From positions 1,052,565 through 1,116,564 of the forward strand of contig NZ_KV917377.1 of the NCBI RefSeq assembly GCF_002019705.1: 64,000 nucleotides of DNA, in the 5' to 3' direction. Each line of letters starts with the position of its first letter. Within the stretch, counting starts at the first letter, position 1. The stretch is from Shouchella patagoniensis (GTDB lineage: Bacteria; Bacillota; Bacilli; Bacillales; Bacillaceae_D). The translations under genes and the position numbers were made by a program. The notes beneath the pieces were generated by a model. The model searched no databases. It was not told the origin of the DNA and worked only from the letters and a program-made list of their open reading frames with translations. Below, one piece after another: positions 1 through 9,135 of this stretch.

Positions 1-14
1 CATATGAAATGGAA

Positions 15-53
15 GCATAAAAAAGCGAGGCAAATGCCTCGCTTTTTTTATGC
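15..53 (-). terminator. efp terminator
   Basis: Hairpin AAGCGAGGC-AAAT-GCCTCGCTT with a run of T on the minus strand, directly after the efp stop. It is symmetric and could also stop plus-strand transcription. Confidence 0.85.
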
Positions 54-55
54 TA

Positions 56-613
56 TTAACCTCTTGATACATAAGATGCATTTCGAGTATCAATAATGAG
101 CTTATCACCTTGATTGACGAAGAATGGCACTTGGACTGTTAGTCCTGTTTCTACCGTTGCTGGCTTTGTACCTCCAGAAGCGGTGTCGCCTTTAATACCT
201 GGTTCTGTTTCTACAACCTCAAGTGTAACCGTATTAGGAACTTCTACACCTAGGGTTTCACTTTCATACGTAATAATTTGAACTTCCATATTTTCTTTCA
301 GGAATTTTAATTCATATTCAATTTGACTAGCTTGCAATTCAAGTTGTTCATATGATTCATTGTCCATGAAAGTATGCGTGTCTCCACTTGCATATAAATA
401 CTGCATTCTCCGGTTCTCAATATGTGCTTTTGCCACTTTCTCACCAGCACGGAATGTTTTCTCTTGAATTGCACCAGTTCTTAAATTACGCAGTTTTGAA
501 CGAACAAATGCCGCTCCTTTTCCAGGTTTCACATGTTGAAATTCCATCACTTGCCAAATGCCGTTATCTACTTCAATTGTTAGCCCTGTCTTAAAATCAT
601 TTACAGAAATCAT
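56..613 (-). CDS. efp: Elongation factor P
   Basis: EF-P relieves ribosome stalling at polyproline stretches in the cytoplasm. The 185-residue length is standard. The N-terminal KOW-like domain has the usual core ([20 protein letters not shown], about residues 22-41), and the exposed loop lysine of PGKG (about residue 32) is the position modified or used at the P site. The C-terminal OB folds end with [14 protein letters not shown]. The ATG follows a purine-rich stretch (ggaggaaaag region). It lies downstream of yqhT in the order seen in B. subtilis. Nothing looks broken. Confidence 0.97.
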   Translation of the reverse strand: MISVNDFKTGLTIEVDNGIWQVMEFQHVKPGKGAAFVRSKLRNLRTGAIQEKTFRAGEKVAKAHIENRRMQYLYASGDTHTFMDNESYEQLELQASQIEYELKFLKENMEVQIITYESETLGVEVPNTVTLEVVETEPGIKGDTASGGTKPATVETGLTVQVPFFVNQGDKLIIDTRNASYVSRG

Positions 614-699
614 GACTTTTCCTCCATTTACGCTGATTTTGCCATGTTAACTATACCATAGCTTCTGAACCCTGTCTTTAATGTAAACAAAGTCAACAG

Positions 700-1770
700 T
701 TAGTTTCCTACGTAAATTAGTTCTTTTGACGAATGTGTTAGTGACTGATTGCCTTCATTCGTAATAACAATGTCATCTTCAATACGCGTTCCACCCACAC
801 CAGGAACATAAATGCCCGGTTCAACCGTCACAACCATACCTGGTTTTAAAACAATATCTGAACTTTTAGCCAATCCCGGCCCTTCATGTACTTCCATACC
901 AAGACCATGGCCAGTAGAGTGACCAAAGTAATCCCCATAACCTTTTGAGGTGATGTAATTTCGAGTTATTGAATCTGCCTCTTTACCAGTTATTCCTGCT
1001 TTTATACCCTCCATACCAAGTTCCTGTGCGACTCTAACCGTTTCGTAAATCAACTTAAGTTCATTGGAAATGTCACCTACGGCTAAGGTTCGCGTAATAT
1101 CAGAACAATACCCATGATAATAAGCACCATAGTCTAATGTCACGAGTTCTCCCGCCTCAATTTTTTTATCAGAGGCAACACCGTGTGGGAGTGCAGACCG
1201 GTAACCTGACGCCACGATAATATCAAATGAAGAAGAGACAGCCCCTTGCTTACGCATAAAAAATTCAAGTTCATTTGAGACATCAATTTCTGCAACCCCT
1301 GGTTTAATTACCCCTTGGATGTGAGTGAAAGCATCATCAGCGATCTTAGCCGCTTTTTTCATAACTGCTATTTCTTCCTCAGTCTTTATTAAACGTAATG
1401 ACTCAACCAGTTGCGAGACGGGCACGAGGTTCATTTCTGGTAATAAATCTTGGTATAGTTCATACTCTGCATATGTAACTTTGTTTTTTTCAAAGCCAAG
1501 ACAGTTTATGTTAAGCTTCTTTGCTTGACTTGCTATTTCTTGGGCTAATGTCCCGTTTTGCTTAACAATCTTACAATGACTTACTTGCTCTGTAGCTTGT
1601 TCTGTGTAACGAAAATCTGTTATAACTAACGCTTCATTTTCCGTTAGTAGCAATGCACCTGCACTACCAGTAAAACCAGTTGCATACCGTCTGTTTATGC
1701 CACTTGTAATTAGCAAACCATCCACTTTATTTTCCGCTAATTTTTGTTGTAATGAATGAATGACTGACAT
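700..1770 (-). CDS. yqhT: Xaa-Pro aminopeptidase (YqhT-type, M24 family)
   Basis: Metallopeptidase removing N-terminal residues before proline. It has 356 residues: an N-terminal creatinase-like domain (to about 130) and a C-terminal pita-bread M24 domain. Metal ligands are visible: LDYGAYYHGYCSDITRT (two Asp), a His in GHSTGHGLGMEVHEGP, then Glu in VTVEPGIYVPG and RIEDD. It sits just upstream of efp, as yqhT does in B. subtilis; the aroQ-like yqhS that normally follows yqhR is absent. PepQ/PepP-type peptidases are close relatives, so the exact substrate is inferred. Confidence 0.93.
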   Translation of the reverse strand: MSVIHSLQQKLAENKVDGLLITSGINRRYATGFTGSAGALLLTENEALVITDFRYTEQATEQVSHCKIVKQNGTLAQEIASQAKKLNINCLGFEKNKVTYAEYELYQDLLPEMNLVPVSQLVESLRLIKTEEEIAVMKKAAKIADDAFTHIQGVIKPGVAEIDVSNELEFFMRKQGAVSSSFDIIVASGYRSALPHGVASDKKIEAGELVTLDYGAYYHGYCSDITRTLAVGDISNELKLIYETVRVAQELGMEGIKAGITGKEADSITRNYITSKGYGDYFGHSTGHGLGMEVHEGPGLAKSSDIVLKPGMVVTVEPGIYVPGVGGTRIEDDIVITNEGNQSLTHSSKELIYVGN

Positions 1771-1826
1771 CTAAACCCCTCATCTCTTCGTTAGATAAGG
1801 GAATTGTAGCATAATTTGGTTAACCT

Positions 1827-2336
1827 TTAAATGGACTTGTCTGTACTAGGTACGTAGTTTTGTTCAGCATATTCGTACGAAATGGAATATCCAATAAAGA
1901 GACCATACAATAAAAACAGACAGAGAGTCGTTACTAATGTATTAAGTGAATACGTTTGCACTGGTTTTAGTTGGATCACAAATGGATTGACGATATAAAA
2001 CACAATTAACCATAACAAGGCACCGAAGCCAAGCCCTGGCCACATGCTGTTTACTTTTTGCATACTCCATTTATAAATGAAAGCAACACCAATTGATAAG
2101 ACAGCAATAACAACTACACCGATCACTTGCCCCCAATGCCCTGTTTTCCATTCACCAAGCGCCCATGGTAGCAGAACAAATGATGGTCCAACTTGAGTCA
2201 AATGAAAATAATATGAAAAATAACCAATTAAAGACCAAATTAACCCACCGCAAAAGCCTATTAAAACTACTTTTAATGTAAAACCCATTTGCTTTTCATC
2301 TTTTATTTGTTTATCCATTTTATGGTTGCTAGTCAT
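1827..2336 (-). CDS. yqhR: YqhR-like membrane protein
   Basis: A 169-residue integral membrane protein of unknown function. The start was set at 2336 because an excellent ribosome site (GGAGGTGG) lies about 7 bases upstream; a longer reading frame to 2438 has no such site. Four hydrophobic segments are visible (GLIWSLIGYFSYYF, VIGVVVIAVLSIGVAF, GFGALLWLIVFYIV, TLVTTLCLFLLYGLFIG). Position between yqhT and yqhP/yqhO and general character match B. subtilis YqhR. The yqhQ neighbour found there is missing here. Confidence 0.75.
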   Translation of the reverse strand: MTSNHKMDKQIKDEKQMGFTLKVVLIGFCGGLIWSLIGYFSYYFHLTQVGPSFVLLPWALGEWKTGHWGQVIGVVVIAVLSIGVAFIYKWSMQKVNSMWPGLGFGALLWLIVFYIVNPFVIQLKPVQTYSLNTLVTTLCLFLLYGLFIGYSISYEYAEQNYVPSTDKSI

Positions 2337-2548
2337 GTAAATCCACCTCCACACTTCAGTATGCCCCAAAGTAGAAAAATCATGTTGCCTAGTCCTCTCT
2401 TTTTGGATCATTTGGTATAAAGAGGAAAGAGCAAGCACATACTTTTTATATCTACTTATGACCGAAAAGCTTGCTCACACCTGTTTGAGGATTTATACTT
2501 TACTTACTATCAATAAGGCAACTTTCAAATGCGAAAGGGGATGTGGTT

Positions 2549-2941
2549 ATGAATAAGAGGCTAAAAATTGTTTTGCCTTTGTTGTTAATCTTGGCATTGA
2601 TCGGCATTTCAGCCAATCTAGGCAGGTTCTTATCTGGTATAGGCACGGCCGTTATTTTAGTTGCATTGATTTATTTTGGGTACCGTTTCTATTTATCAAG
2701 ACGGTACGGAACAAAAATGTTCTCTAAGCCACAGAACGCTCCTACTAGAGCACAATTAAAAAAAGCCCAGCGCACGAGTACCGTAAAGAATACAAAGCCA
2801 CACCACAGCCCCTTAAAAAAAACAAAACAAACAGAGCTTAATAAAAGCGGATTAAAAAAAGTTCCAAAGCGACGTAGTGCGCCTCACTTAACAGTAATTG
2901 AAGGAAAAGCATCAAAACAAAAAAAGAAAAAAAAGGCCTGA
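2549..2941 (+). CDS. yqhP: YqhP / SA1362-family small membrane protein
   Basis: 130 residues: two N-terminal hydrophobic segments (LPLLLILALIGISANL and LSGIGTAVILVALIYFGYRFYL), then a long lysine-rich, probably disordered tail ending in KKKKKKA. ATG 2549 is preferred to GTG 2543 because the AGGGG ribosome site is then about 8 bases away. The family is conserved in Firmicutes with no known function. Divergent from yqhR and followed 17 bases later by ywbE, which suggests a two-gene transcript. Confidence 0.72.
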   Translation: MNKRLKIVLPLLLILALIGISANLGRFLSGIGTAVILVALIYFGYRFYLSRRYGTKMFSKPQNAPTRAQLKKAQRTSTVKNTKPHHSPLKKTKQTELNKSGLKKVPKRRSAPHLTVIEGKASKQKKKKKA

Positions 2942-2958
2942 AAGTTAGGAGGTTTATG

Positions 2959-3153
2959 ATGAATGGTCAAAAAAGATCATTAATTACAATTGGATCGAAA
3001 GTACAAATTGTACTAAAAAAAGATCAACGAACCGGCAATTTAACAGAGGGTATTGTGAAAGATATATTAACGAACTCTGCTAATCATCCTCACGGCATTA
3101 AGGTAAGACTTGAAACTGGAGCAGTCGGACGTGTGAAAGAAATTCTCGCTTAA
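2959..3153 (+). CDS. ywbE: YwbE family protein
   Basis: 64-residue basic protein (DUF2196 type). The signature VQIVLKKDQRTGNLTEGIV and NSANHPHGIKVRLETGAVGRV matches B. subtilis YwbE almost motif for motif. The function is unknown; the small KOW-like beta fold hints at nucleic acid or ribosome contact, which is inference. Of two adjacent ATGs, the second (2959) is better spaced from AGGAGGT. Its place beside yqhP differs from B. subtilis, where ywbE lies elsewhere. Confidence 0.9.
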   Translation: MNGQKRSLITIGSKVQIVLKKDQRTGNLTEGIVKDILTNSANHPHGIKVRLETGAVGRVKEILA

Positions 3154-3188
3154 AAAAGCATGCCGGGTTTTATACGGCACGCTTTTTT
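3152..3188. terminator. Bidirectional terminator between ywbE and yqhO
   Basis: Inverted repeat AAAAAAGCATGCCG / CGGCACGCTTTTTT with T runs on both strands between two converging genes. Confidence 0.85.
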
Positions 3189-4083
3189 AAATCGTCCATG
3201 TGGAGAAAAATGCATTCGTTTTTTCCTTCCCAAGCTCAATCATCTTCAACTTCTCTTCTTCTGATAATGAAAAATCAGTTGCCTTTATTTGCTTAATTGG
3301 AATAAAGACAATGTTTTTAGCATGCTCTTGACTAATATAGCGAACATCATGGGCGCTCATCATCGTTTCAAAAACAGCTTTATATAGATCAAGAGCGTTT
3401 CTTACTTTATTTCCAGGACGTTCATCAACACGTGGTGAAAGTTGAAACCCAATAACTGGCCTACGCCACCCACCTTGTCTACCATCTTTAAAAAGCCACA
3501 TGGGAAAATTACTTAAAACACCGCCATCTACCATATATGATGGTTCTCTTCCAATCACTTTGTTGTGTAACTTAACAGGTTCAAAGAAAAAAGGTATACT
3601 ACAACTCATACGTATTGCTTTTGCGACACTATAACGATCAGGATCAATGCCATACTTAGTCAAATCATCTGGAATAATAACCATTTGACCTTTTGTAATA
3701 TCCGAAGCAATTACCCGTAAAGCACCTTGAGGAAGATCTCCAAACGTCGTTACTCCTTTATTTGCAAGAATATTCTTTAACCAAGATTCAAGTTTATCTC
3801 CTTTATATAAACCTAATCGAAAATAAAGGTTTACCCACTTAGCAACTTTAAACGGAAGCAACGACATCCGATCATCTTTTAAAGCCTTTACGTCCAGTTC
3901 ATCTAACAATCGATTTATCTCCATACTGCTATAACCGGCCATTAAGAGGCCTGCGATTATTGCACCAGCACTTGTTCCTGCAATCCGTTCAAATTGAAGT
4001 CCTTTTTTCTCTGCTGCTTCTATTGCTCCAATAAATGCAAATGCTTTTACTCCCCCACCCGCAAATACCGCATCCACCTTCAT
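3187..4083 (-). CDS. yqhO: Patatin-like phospholipase
   Basis: 298-residue patatin-family lipid acyl hydrolase. The oxyanion glycine loop FAGGGVKAFAFIGAIE lies near residues 7-22, the nucleophile serine in GTSAGA near 38, and the catalytic Asp in DGGV near 190, so the Ser-Asp dyad is complete. The start at 4083 (MKVDAV) is chosen for the GGGGGTGGAG site; the upstream ATG at 4098 lacks one. No signal peptide, so presumably cytoplasmic. Its place between yqhP and mntR matches B. subtilis yqhO. The substrate is unknown. Confidence 0.9.
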   Translation of the reverse strand: MKVDAVFAGGGVKAFAFIGAIEAAEKKGLQFERIAGTSAGAIIAGLLMAGYSSMEINRLLDELDVKALKDDRMSLLPFKVAKWVNLYFRLGLYKGDKLESWLKNILANKGVTTFGDLPQGALRVIASDITKGQMVIIPDDLTKYGIDPDRYSVAKAIRMSCSIPFFFEPVKLHNKVIGREPSYMVDGGVLSNFPMWLFKDGRQGGWRRPVIGFQLSPRVDERPGNKVRNALDLYKAVFETMMSAHDVRYISQEHAKNIVFIPIKQIKATDFSLSEEEKLKMIELGKEKTNAFFSTWTI

Positions 4084-4176
4084 CCACTCCACCCCCATTA
4101 CACATATATGTTAAAGACAGGTGGAACTTGCTCTAATTCGATTTTAATTATTTAAAAGCAGATTTGTGACACAAAC

Positions 4177-4205
4177 AAAAAAAAGCAGCTTACGCAAGCT
4201 ACTTT
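4177..4205 (-). terminator. mntR terminator
   Basis: AAGTAGCTT-GCGT-AAGCTGCTT followed by a T run on the minus strand. The stem overlaps the last codons of mntR. Confidence 0.75.
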
Positions 4206-4627
4206 TCCTCAACCTCACTTCGTTTTTGTACATCACGTAAATCGGAAATACGATGTTCATTTTCCTGGAAATATTGTACGAGATCGCCAATACGATCAAT
4301 AGCGTCCCAGCTAATATGATGTTCAATTCCTTCTACATCTTGATAAATATGGGATTCATCCACACCAATTATTTTCATGAAGTCTTCTAATAACTCATGG
4401 CGATAAACAAGACGTTTACCAATTTTGTTGCCTTTTGCAGTAAGTATTAAACCTCTGTAACGTTCATAAACAAGATAATCACTTTTATCAAGCTTTTGCA
4501 CCATTTTTGTGACTGATGATGGGTGAACTTCCAACGCCTCAGCAATATCTGATACACGTGCATACCCTTTTTCTTCAATCAACATATAAATTCGTTCTAA
4601 ATAATCTTCCATGCTCGGTGTTGGCAT
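4199..4627 (-). CDS. mntR: Manganese-responsive regulator MntR
   Basis: DtxR-family Mn(II)-dependent repressor/activator of manganese uptake and efflux. The 142-residue length equals B. subtilis MntR. The winged helix is at about residues 5-70 ([20 protein letters not shown]) and metal ligands are visible: Asp8 region, Glu11, His77 (YRHELLE), Glu99/Glu102/His103 (VEGIEHH). Start 4627 follows GGAGGGA. It lies next to yqhO as in B. subtilis. No Mn transporter gene is in the window. Confidence 0.95.
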   Translation of the reverse strand: MPTPSMEDYLERIYMLIEEKGYARVSDIAEALEVHPSSVTKMVQKLDKSDYLVYERYRGLILTAKGNKIGKRLVYRHELLEDFMKIIGVDESHIYQDVEGIEHHISWDAIDRIGDLVQYFQENEHRISDLRDVQKRSEVEEK

Positions 4628-4710
4628 AGACTCCCTCCAATCAAGAAAGACGGAATACACTAGCCGTCCGTTCCTATCTTACTATAAAATGAAGGGCAGA
4701 AACAATGACT

Positions 4711-5742
4711 TCATGTGAAGTATTCAATTTTTGCCTGCGGAAAAAACTTGTCAATATAGTTACTCATTGTCTCGCGAAGTTCATTTGCTTCAGAGTCTTG
4801 ATACACATACTTCCCTCTTCCATATTTCCCCCACTTATACTTTCTTTCTTCTTCTTCCATCTCTAATTTAGATTTAGGGTAACGCTTTTGAATAATTCGT
4901 TTTGCTGTTTTAGTAAAACGATGCTGAATTAATTCAAACGTCAAATCTTTCTTTGCATAAGTTGGCAGAATGGCTTCTAAACGTTCAAATAGTTCTAAAT
5001 AACCTTCTTGCCAACCTTCGTGCCAAATGATTGGTGCCACAATAAAGCCTAGCGGATAATCCGCTTTTGCCACTTTTCCAGCCGCTTCGATTCTTTCTAG
5101 AAACGAAGAAGTTCCTGGTTCAAAGTATTTAATTACATGAGCAGCATTAACACTGAATCGAAACCGTGTATTGCCGTTATGTTTGGCATCTAGCAAATGA
5201 TCTACATGGTGATACTTTGTAACAAACCGCAATCGGGCATGTTCCCGTTCTCCCATAAATTCAATTGTTTTTTTTAATGAGTGAGTTAAATGATCAATCC
5301 CTACAATGTCAGACGTACAAGCCGCCTCAAATCGAGTTGGTTCTGGTGCACGTTCTTTTAAATATGCATCCGCCGATTCATAAATATCTTCGAGATTAAC
5401 ATAGGTTCGAATATATGGTTTATCACCAAGTGTTGTTTGCAAGTAACAATAATGACAGTGACCCATACATCCCGTCGCTAACGGAATCGCATATTCAGCA
5501 GATGGTTTTGACGTCTCGAATTTTAGAGTCTTTCGTACGCCAACTACTAACGTAGACTTCGCATTTCTGTATTTCTGGTTATCATTTTTCCCTGGAATAT
5601 TACGTACTTGATTATGAGAAGTTGTCTCTCTTATTTCTACACCTTCAGCTTTGAATTTTTCATACAATTGTTTTCCTAAAGGATATTCAAGTGCTTTTGG
5701 TTCAATATAAACTAGTTGAGGATAAAATGGCTTCACCTTCAC
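4711..5742 (-). CDS. splB: Spore photoproduct lyase
   Basis: Radical-SAM repair enzyme that reverts 5-thyminyl-5,6-dihydrothymine in germinating spores. At 343 residues it matches the family. The [4Fe-4S] cysteines form GCMGHCHYC (C92, C96, C99), and the conserved catalytic cysteine is C142 (FEAACTSDIVG). Start is GTG 5742; an in-frame GTG two codons later is also possible. The splA regulator gene usual in B. subtilis is not adjacent. A sigma-G-like promoter lies upstream, fitting forespore expression. Confidence 0.96.
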   Translation of the reverse strand: MKVKPFYPQLVYIEPKALEYPLGKQLYEKFKAEGVEIRETTSHNQVRNIPGKNDNQKYRNAKSTLVVGVRKTLKFETSKPSAEYAIPLATGCMGHCHYCYLQTTLGDKPYIRTYVNLEDIYESADAYLKERAPEPTRFEAACTSDIVGIDHLTHSLKKTIEFMGEREHARLRFVTKYHHVDHLLDAKHNGNTRFRFSVNAAHVIKYFEPGTSSFLERIEAAGKVAKADYPLGFIVAPIIWHEGWQEGYLELFERLEAILPTYAKKDLTFELIQHRFTKTAKRIIQKRYPKSKLEMEEEERKYKWGKYGRGKYVYQDSEANELRETMSNYIDKFFPQAKIEYFT

Positions 5743-5768
5743 ACTTCCTTACTTCTTATTTTCTAAGG

Positions 5769-5799
5769 TAGCATGCACGTTATCATTTGCTTTCATTCA
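5769..5799 (-). promoter_or_regulatory. Sigma-G-like promoter of splB
   Basis: On the minus strand TGAATG, 18 bases, then CATGCTA. This is one mismatch in each element from the known sigma-G pattern (TGAATA, 17-18, CATACTA). It lies about 27 bases before the splB start; splB is a known sigma-G gene in B. subtilis. Confidence 0.65.
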
Positions 5800-5892
5800 A
5801 AGCGAATAGAGCTTCCCATTGACAAACAAGCGTTCTTTTTAGAAAATAGAGAAGATCAAACTATGAAAATTAAGGAATCGGGGGGCATACCA

Positions 5893-6747
5893 ATGAAACA
5901 TGTACTTATTAATGATTCCATCGTTCCCGAAGCAGAAGCTCAAGTATCTTACAAGGATCGCGGCTACCATTTTGGCGATGGCATTTATGAAGTAATTCGT
6001 ATTTACCAAGGAGCTTTTTTTGCTCTAGATCCACATATTAATCGACTTTTCGATAGTGCAGAAAAAATAGACATTGCCCTACCATTCAGTAAACAAGAAC
6101 TAGTGGATCGCCTGAATGTACTTAAAGAAAAAGAGGTAGTTATAGATGGCTCTCTCTACGTGCAAATTACACGTGGAGCTGCTGAAAGAAACCATCTATA
6201 CTCTCGAGAAGAACAGCCCATTTTATTTGGTTTTACCTTACCAGACAAAAGTAACGAAGCAAATGAAACAAATGGCATTTCCGCTTACGTAACCGAAGAT
6301 ATCCGTTGGCTTCGCTGTGACATTAAAAGCATTAATTTACTTGGTAATGTTATGGCTAAACGAAAAGCTAGTGATCATGATTGTGGAGAAGCTGTTCTCT
6401 ACCGTGAAAACGCTGTAACGGAAGGATCTTCATCAAACTTATTTCTCGTTAATAATAAGACACTCTACACTCACCCAGCAAACAATTTGATATTAAACGG
6501 TATTACTCGACAAGAAATTATTGCTGTCGCTGCTGAACTAGGTATCGATATTGTAGAAGAACCCTTTCCAAAAGAAGTGCTTGCACATGCAGATGAAGCG
6601 TTTGTTACAAGCACTTCGATCGAGATTACCCCAATTCACACGTTTAAAGGCGATGTTGAGGCAACACTCACTTTAGGACCTATCACCAAACAGTTACAGC
6701 AAGCATTAAAAAAACGCATCAAAACTCAAACAAGCGCCTCCGTTTAG
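5893..6747 (+). CDS. dat: D-amino acid aminotransferase
   Basis: PLP fold-type IV transaminase interconverting D-alanine and D-glutamate for peptidoglycan precursors. 284 residues from ATG 5893, preceded by GGGGG; the longer frame from 5773 would run over the splB promoter. N-terminal YKDRGYHFGDGIYEVIRIY is typical, the PLP lysine is in CDIKSINLLGN, and the phosphate-binding glutamate and serines are in VTEGSSSNLF. Branched-chain aminotransferases share the fold, but residue context favours Dat. It stands alone, converging with helD. Confidence 0.9.
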   Translation: MKHVLINDSIVPEAEAQVSYKDRGYHFGDGIYEVIRIYQGAFFALDPHINRLFDSAEKIDIALPFSKQELVDRLNVLKEKEVVIDGSLYVQITRGAAERNHLYSREEQPILFGFTLPDKSNEANETNGISAYVTEDIRWLRCDIKSINLLGNVMAKRKASDHDCGEAVLYRENAVTEGSSSNLFLVNNKTLYTHPANNLILNGITRQEIIAVAAELGIDIVEEPFPKEVLAHADEAFVTSTSIEITPIHTFKGDVEATLTLGPITKQLQQALKKRIKTQTSASV

Positions 6748-6763
6748 GAGAGCGCTTGTTTTG
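6728..6763. terminator. Shared dat/helD terminator
   Basis: AAACAAGCGC / GCGCTTGTTTT inverted repeat spanning the stop codons of two converging genes, which overlap by four bases. Confidence 0.8.
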
Positions 6764-9053
6764 TATATAACTGTCTCGGTATGTGATTAATCCATCGTGA
6801 TGCATGACCTGATGAAAAAAGAACAAGTGTGTGCATCGCCCTCGTACATGCTGTATATAAGTGATGCCTCTCTTGATCTGTTGAATATTGACTATCCGAC
6901 GCATCAAACACGATCACTGCATCAAACTCGATTCCTTTTGCTAAGTAAACAGGTAAGACGACAGCCCCTTCATTATACTCATGATGATCTTTCGCGACAA
7001 GTTGAATATCAATCCACTCACTCAATCGAGCATGGGCATCAGCAGCTTCGTTAGCTGTCTTTGTAATGACAGCTAACGTTGAAACACCTGACTCTAATAA
7101 TGTTTCGATCTTATTTTTCATTGGTTCAATCATGCTTGCACGATTCGTACACTCTACTAAAACTGGACTTGTTCCTTCTCTTTCAAAAGGCTCAACTACA
7201 TTTGGATCAACTAGCAATTCACGCGCGAACTTCATAATTGGTTCGGTAGATCGATAACTTTTTCTAAATACAATCTTTGTGGTTGTTTCTTCAGTATCAC
7301 TCAAGTCCATTAAGACTGGATCATTTTTCGAATGAGCGTAAAGTGCCTGACTACTATCCCCTACAATTGTATATTTTGCAGCTGGGTAGAGCATTTTCAA
7401 ATACATCAGTTGGAAATAAGAATAATCTTGTGCCTCATCAATAAATATATGTTTAATTGAACGATCCACACGCAACCCTTTTATTCGATCTTGCAAATAC
7501 AAAAAAGGTGTCGCATCCTCATGAGGGATCCGCCCATTGTTTATTTCATTCATGGAAAATAAGGCTGCTGCGGCAAACCCTTCCGTTTCCTCATGACACG
7601 AATCAAACAAGAACTGTTCATATAACCTTTCCGCATCAACAAACGAATAAGACTTCACTCTTCTTTTTAAAGGCATAAAAGCAGCGCGAGTAATTTGCTT
7701 GGCGAGGTTTTGAAATTGCTGTTCTTCCTCATTAAATACGTCTTCATTGGGATGTTCAGCCAGTATTTCGTGGTGAGCAGCAAGCAATGTTTCTTTATCA
7801 AGTAACTCTCGCGTTTCTTCTACCCACTTGCTCGAACGCTCTTTTCCCTCGTGTTTAGCTAGTTCTTTCAACAGCCATTCCGCTGTTAGTCTTAATCGAT
7901 TTTGCAAGGAAATCGTATGGTCTAAACAATAAAAATACGTTTGCGTATCTTCTTTTGATAAAATCGTTTCATTACGAAAACGAATATCTTTAAAAGGAAC
8001 TCCACCTGTTTCTAAACCATTTATGAATTGATCCATCTTCTCTTTAAAAGCCATACTAGACTTAGTGGAAATACTTACTAACCGGGTACGATACAACTCA
8101 TCATTGTTTGCTTGAAGCATATACTCTAACTGTTCAAAACCATCCTCAACCATATATGTTTTACTTAAACGTTTGAAGAGGTATCCACGAAACGTTAACT
8201 GGATCATATTTTCCTCACCTAATTCTGGTAGGACGGTTGACACATAATTTGAAAACAATTCATTTGGTGAAAATAAAATCAATTGATTTGCATCAAGTTG
8301 CTCTCGATGTCGAAAAAGCAAATATGCAGCTCTTTGCATCGCGACAGATGTTTTTCCACTTCCAGCAACTCCTTGAACAATTAAAAAACGACTATTCTCA
8401 TTTCGAATTGCTTGATTTTGTTCTTTTTGTATGGTTGAAACAATCGTTTTCATGTTGGTTGAAGCTTCGTTACTTAGTGCTTCTTTTAAGCGGTCATCAC
8501 CTATTGCAAGAGAGGTATCAAATAATGCTTTTAACTCGCCTCTACGAAAAACATACTGTCTTTTTCCAACCAACTCCCCTTTAACCGTTCCAACTGGCGC
8601 TTCATAAGAAACTGGCCCAACTTCGGAGTCATAATACACACTGGATATCGGCGCGCGCCAATCATAGATTAGAAATTCGCTATCCGTTTCATCCATTAAA
8701 GAAGCCAAACCGATGTATAGCGCATCTGGGGTGTCTGCTCCTTTTTCCTTCATATCGATTCGACCAAAATATGGCGAGTCAGCTAATCGCCTAAGTGTGC
8801 GCATTTGCTTTTTCATTAACTCGCTGCTTCTCTCACGCTCGTTAAGTAACTCCGCTTGCTGTTTTATACTTGAGATCGTCTCTTGCGCATCTTCAGTATT
8901 GGAAAAGTTCATCGTTACATTATCCCAAAACGTTTCTTTCAATTCCATTTCATCGCCAGAAACGCCCTCCAGTTGGTCTTTTAGCATTGCTTGTTTAGTC
9001 CGAATAAACGCATGGATAAAAGCCGCTCGTTCGTATTCATATTGCAAGGGCAC
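6744..9053 (-). CDS. helD: RNA polymerase recycling helicase-like factor HelD
   Basis: 769 residues, close to the 774 of B. subtilis HelD, a superfamily 1 ATPase that releases stalled RNA polymerase from DNA. It has an N-terminal coiled-coil arm (about 1-95), the typical DWRAPISSVYYD segment (131-142), Walker A GVAGSGKT (228-235), Walker B IFIDEAQDYS and a C-terminal helicase motif (VYLAKGIEFDAVIVFD). The start is GTG 9053 or TTG 9047; the latter has better spacing from GAGGAA. Monocistronic. Confidence 0.92.
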   Translation of the reverse strand: MPLQYEYERAAFIHAFIRTKQAMLKDQLEGVSGDEMELKETFWDNVTMNFSNTEDAQETISSIKQQAELLNERERSSELMKKQMRTLRRLADSPYFGRIDMKEKGADTPDALYIGLASLMDETDSEFLIYDWRAPISSVYYDSEVGPVSYEAPVGTVKGELVGKRQYVFRRGELKALFDTSLAIGDDRLKEALSNEASTNMKTIVSTIQKEQNQAIRNENSRFLIVQGVAGSGKTSVAMQRAAYLLFRHREQLDANQLILFSPNELFSNYVSTVLPELGEENMIQLTFRGYLFKRLSKTYMVEDGFEQLEYMLQANNDELYRTRLVSISTKSSMAFKEKMDQFINGLETGGVPFKDIRFRNETILSKEDTQTYFYCLDHTISLQNRLRLTAEWLLKELAKHEGKERSSKWVEETRELLDKETLLAAHHEILAEHPNEDVFNEEEQQFQNLAKQITRAAFMPLKRRVKSYSFVDAERLYEQFLFDSCHEETEGFAAAALFSMNEINNGRIPHEDATPFLYLQDRIKGLRVDRSIKHIFIDEAQDYSYFQLMYLKMLYPAAKYTIVGDSSQALYAHSKNDPVLMDLSDTEETTTKIVFRKSYRSTEPIMKFARELLVDPNVVEPFEREGTSPVLVECTNRASMIEPMKNKIETLLESGVSTLAVITKTANEAADAHARLSEWIDIQLVAKDHHEYNEGAVVLPVYLAKGIEFDAVIVFDASDSQYSTDQERHHLYTACTRAMHTLVLFSSGHASRWINHIPRQLYTKQALS

Positions 9054-9135
9054 ACTTCCTCTCTATACATCTAGTCAGTATCGTATAGTAGCATATTAAA
9101 AAAACACGATACAAGACCCGATATCTTATTACTGG

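Noticed and set aside
5773-5892. Upstream extension of dat by 40 codons
   Set aside because: It would cross the splB promoter region; ATG 5893 has a ribosome site and gives the family length.
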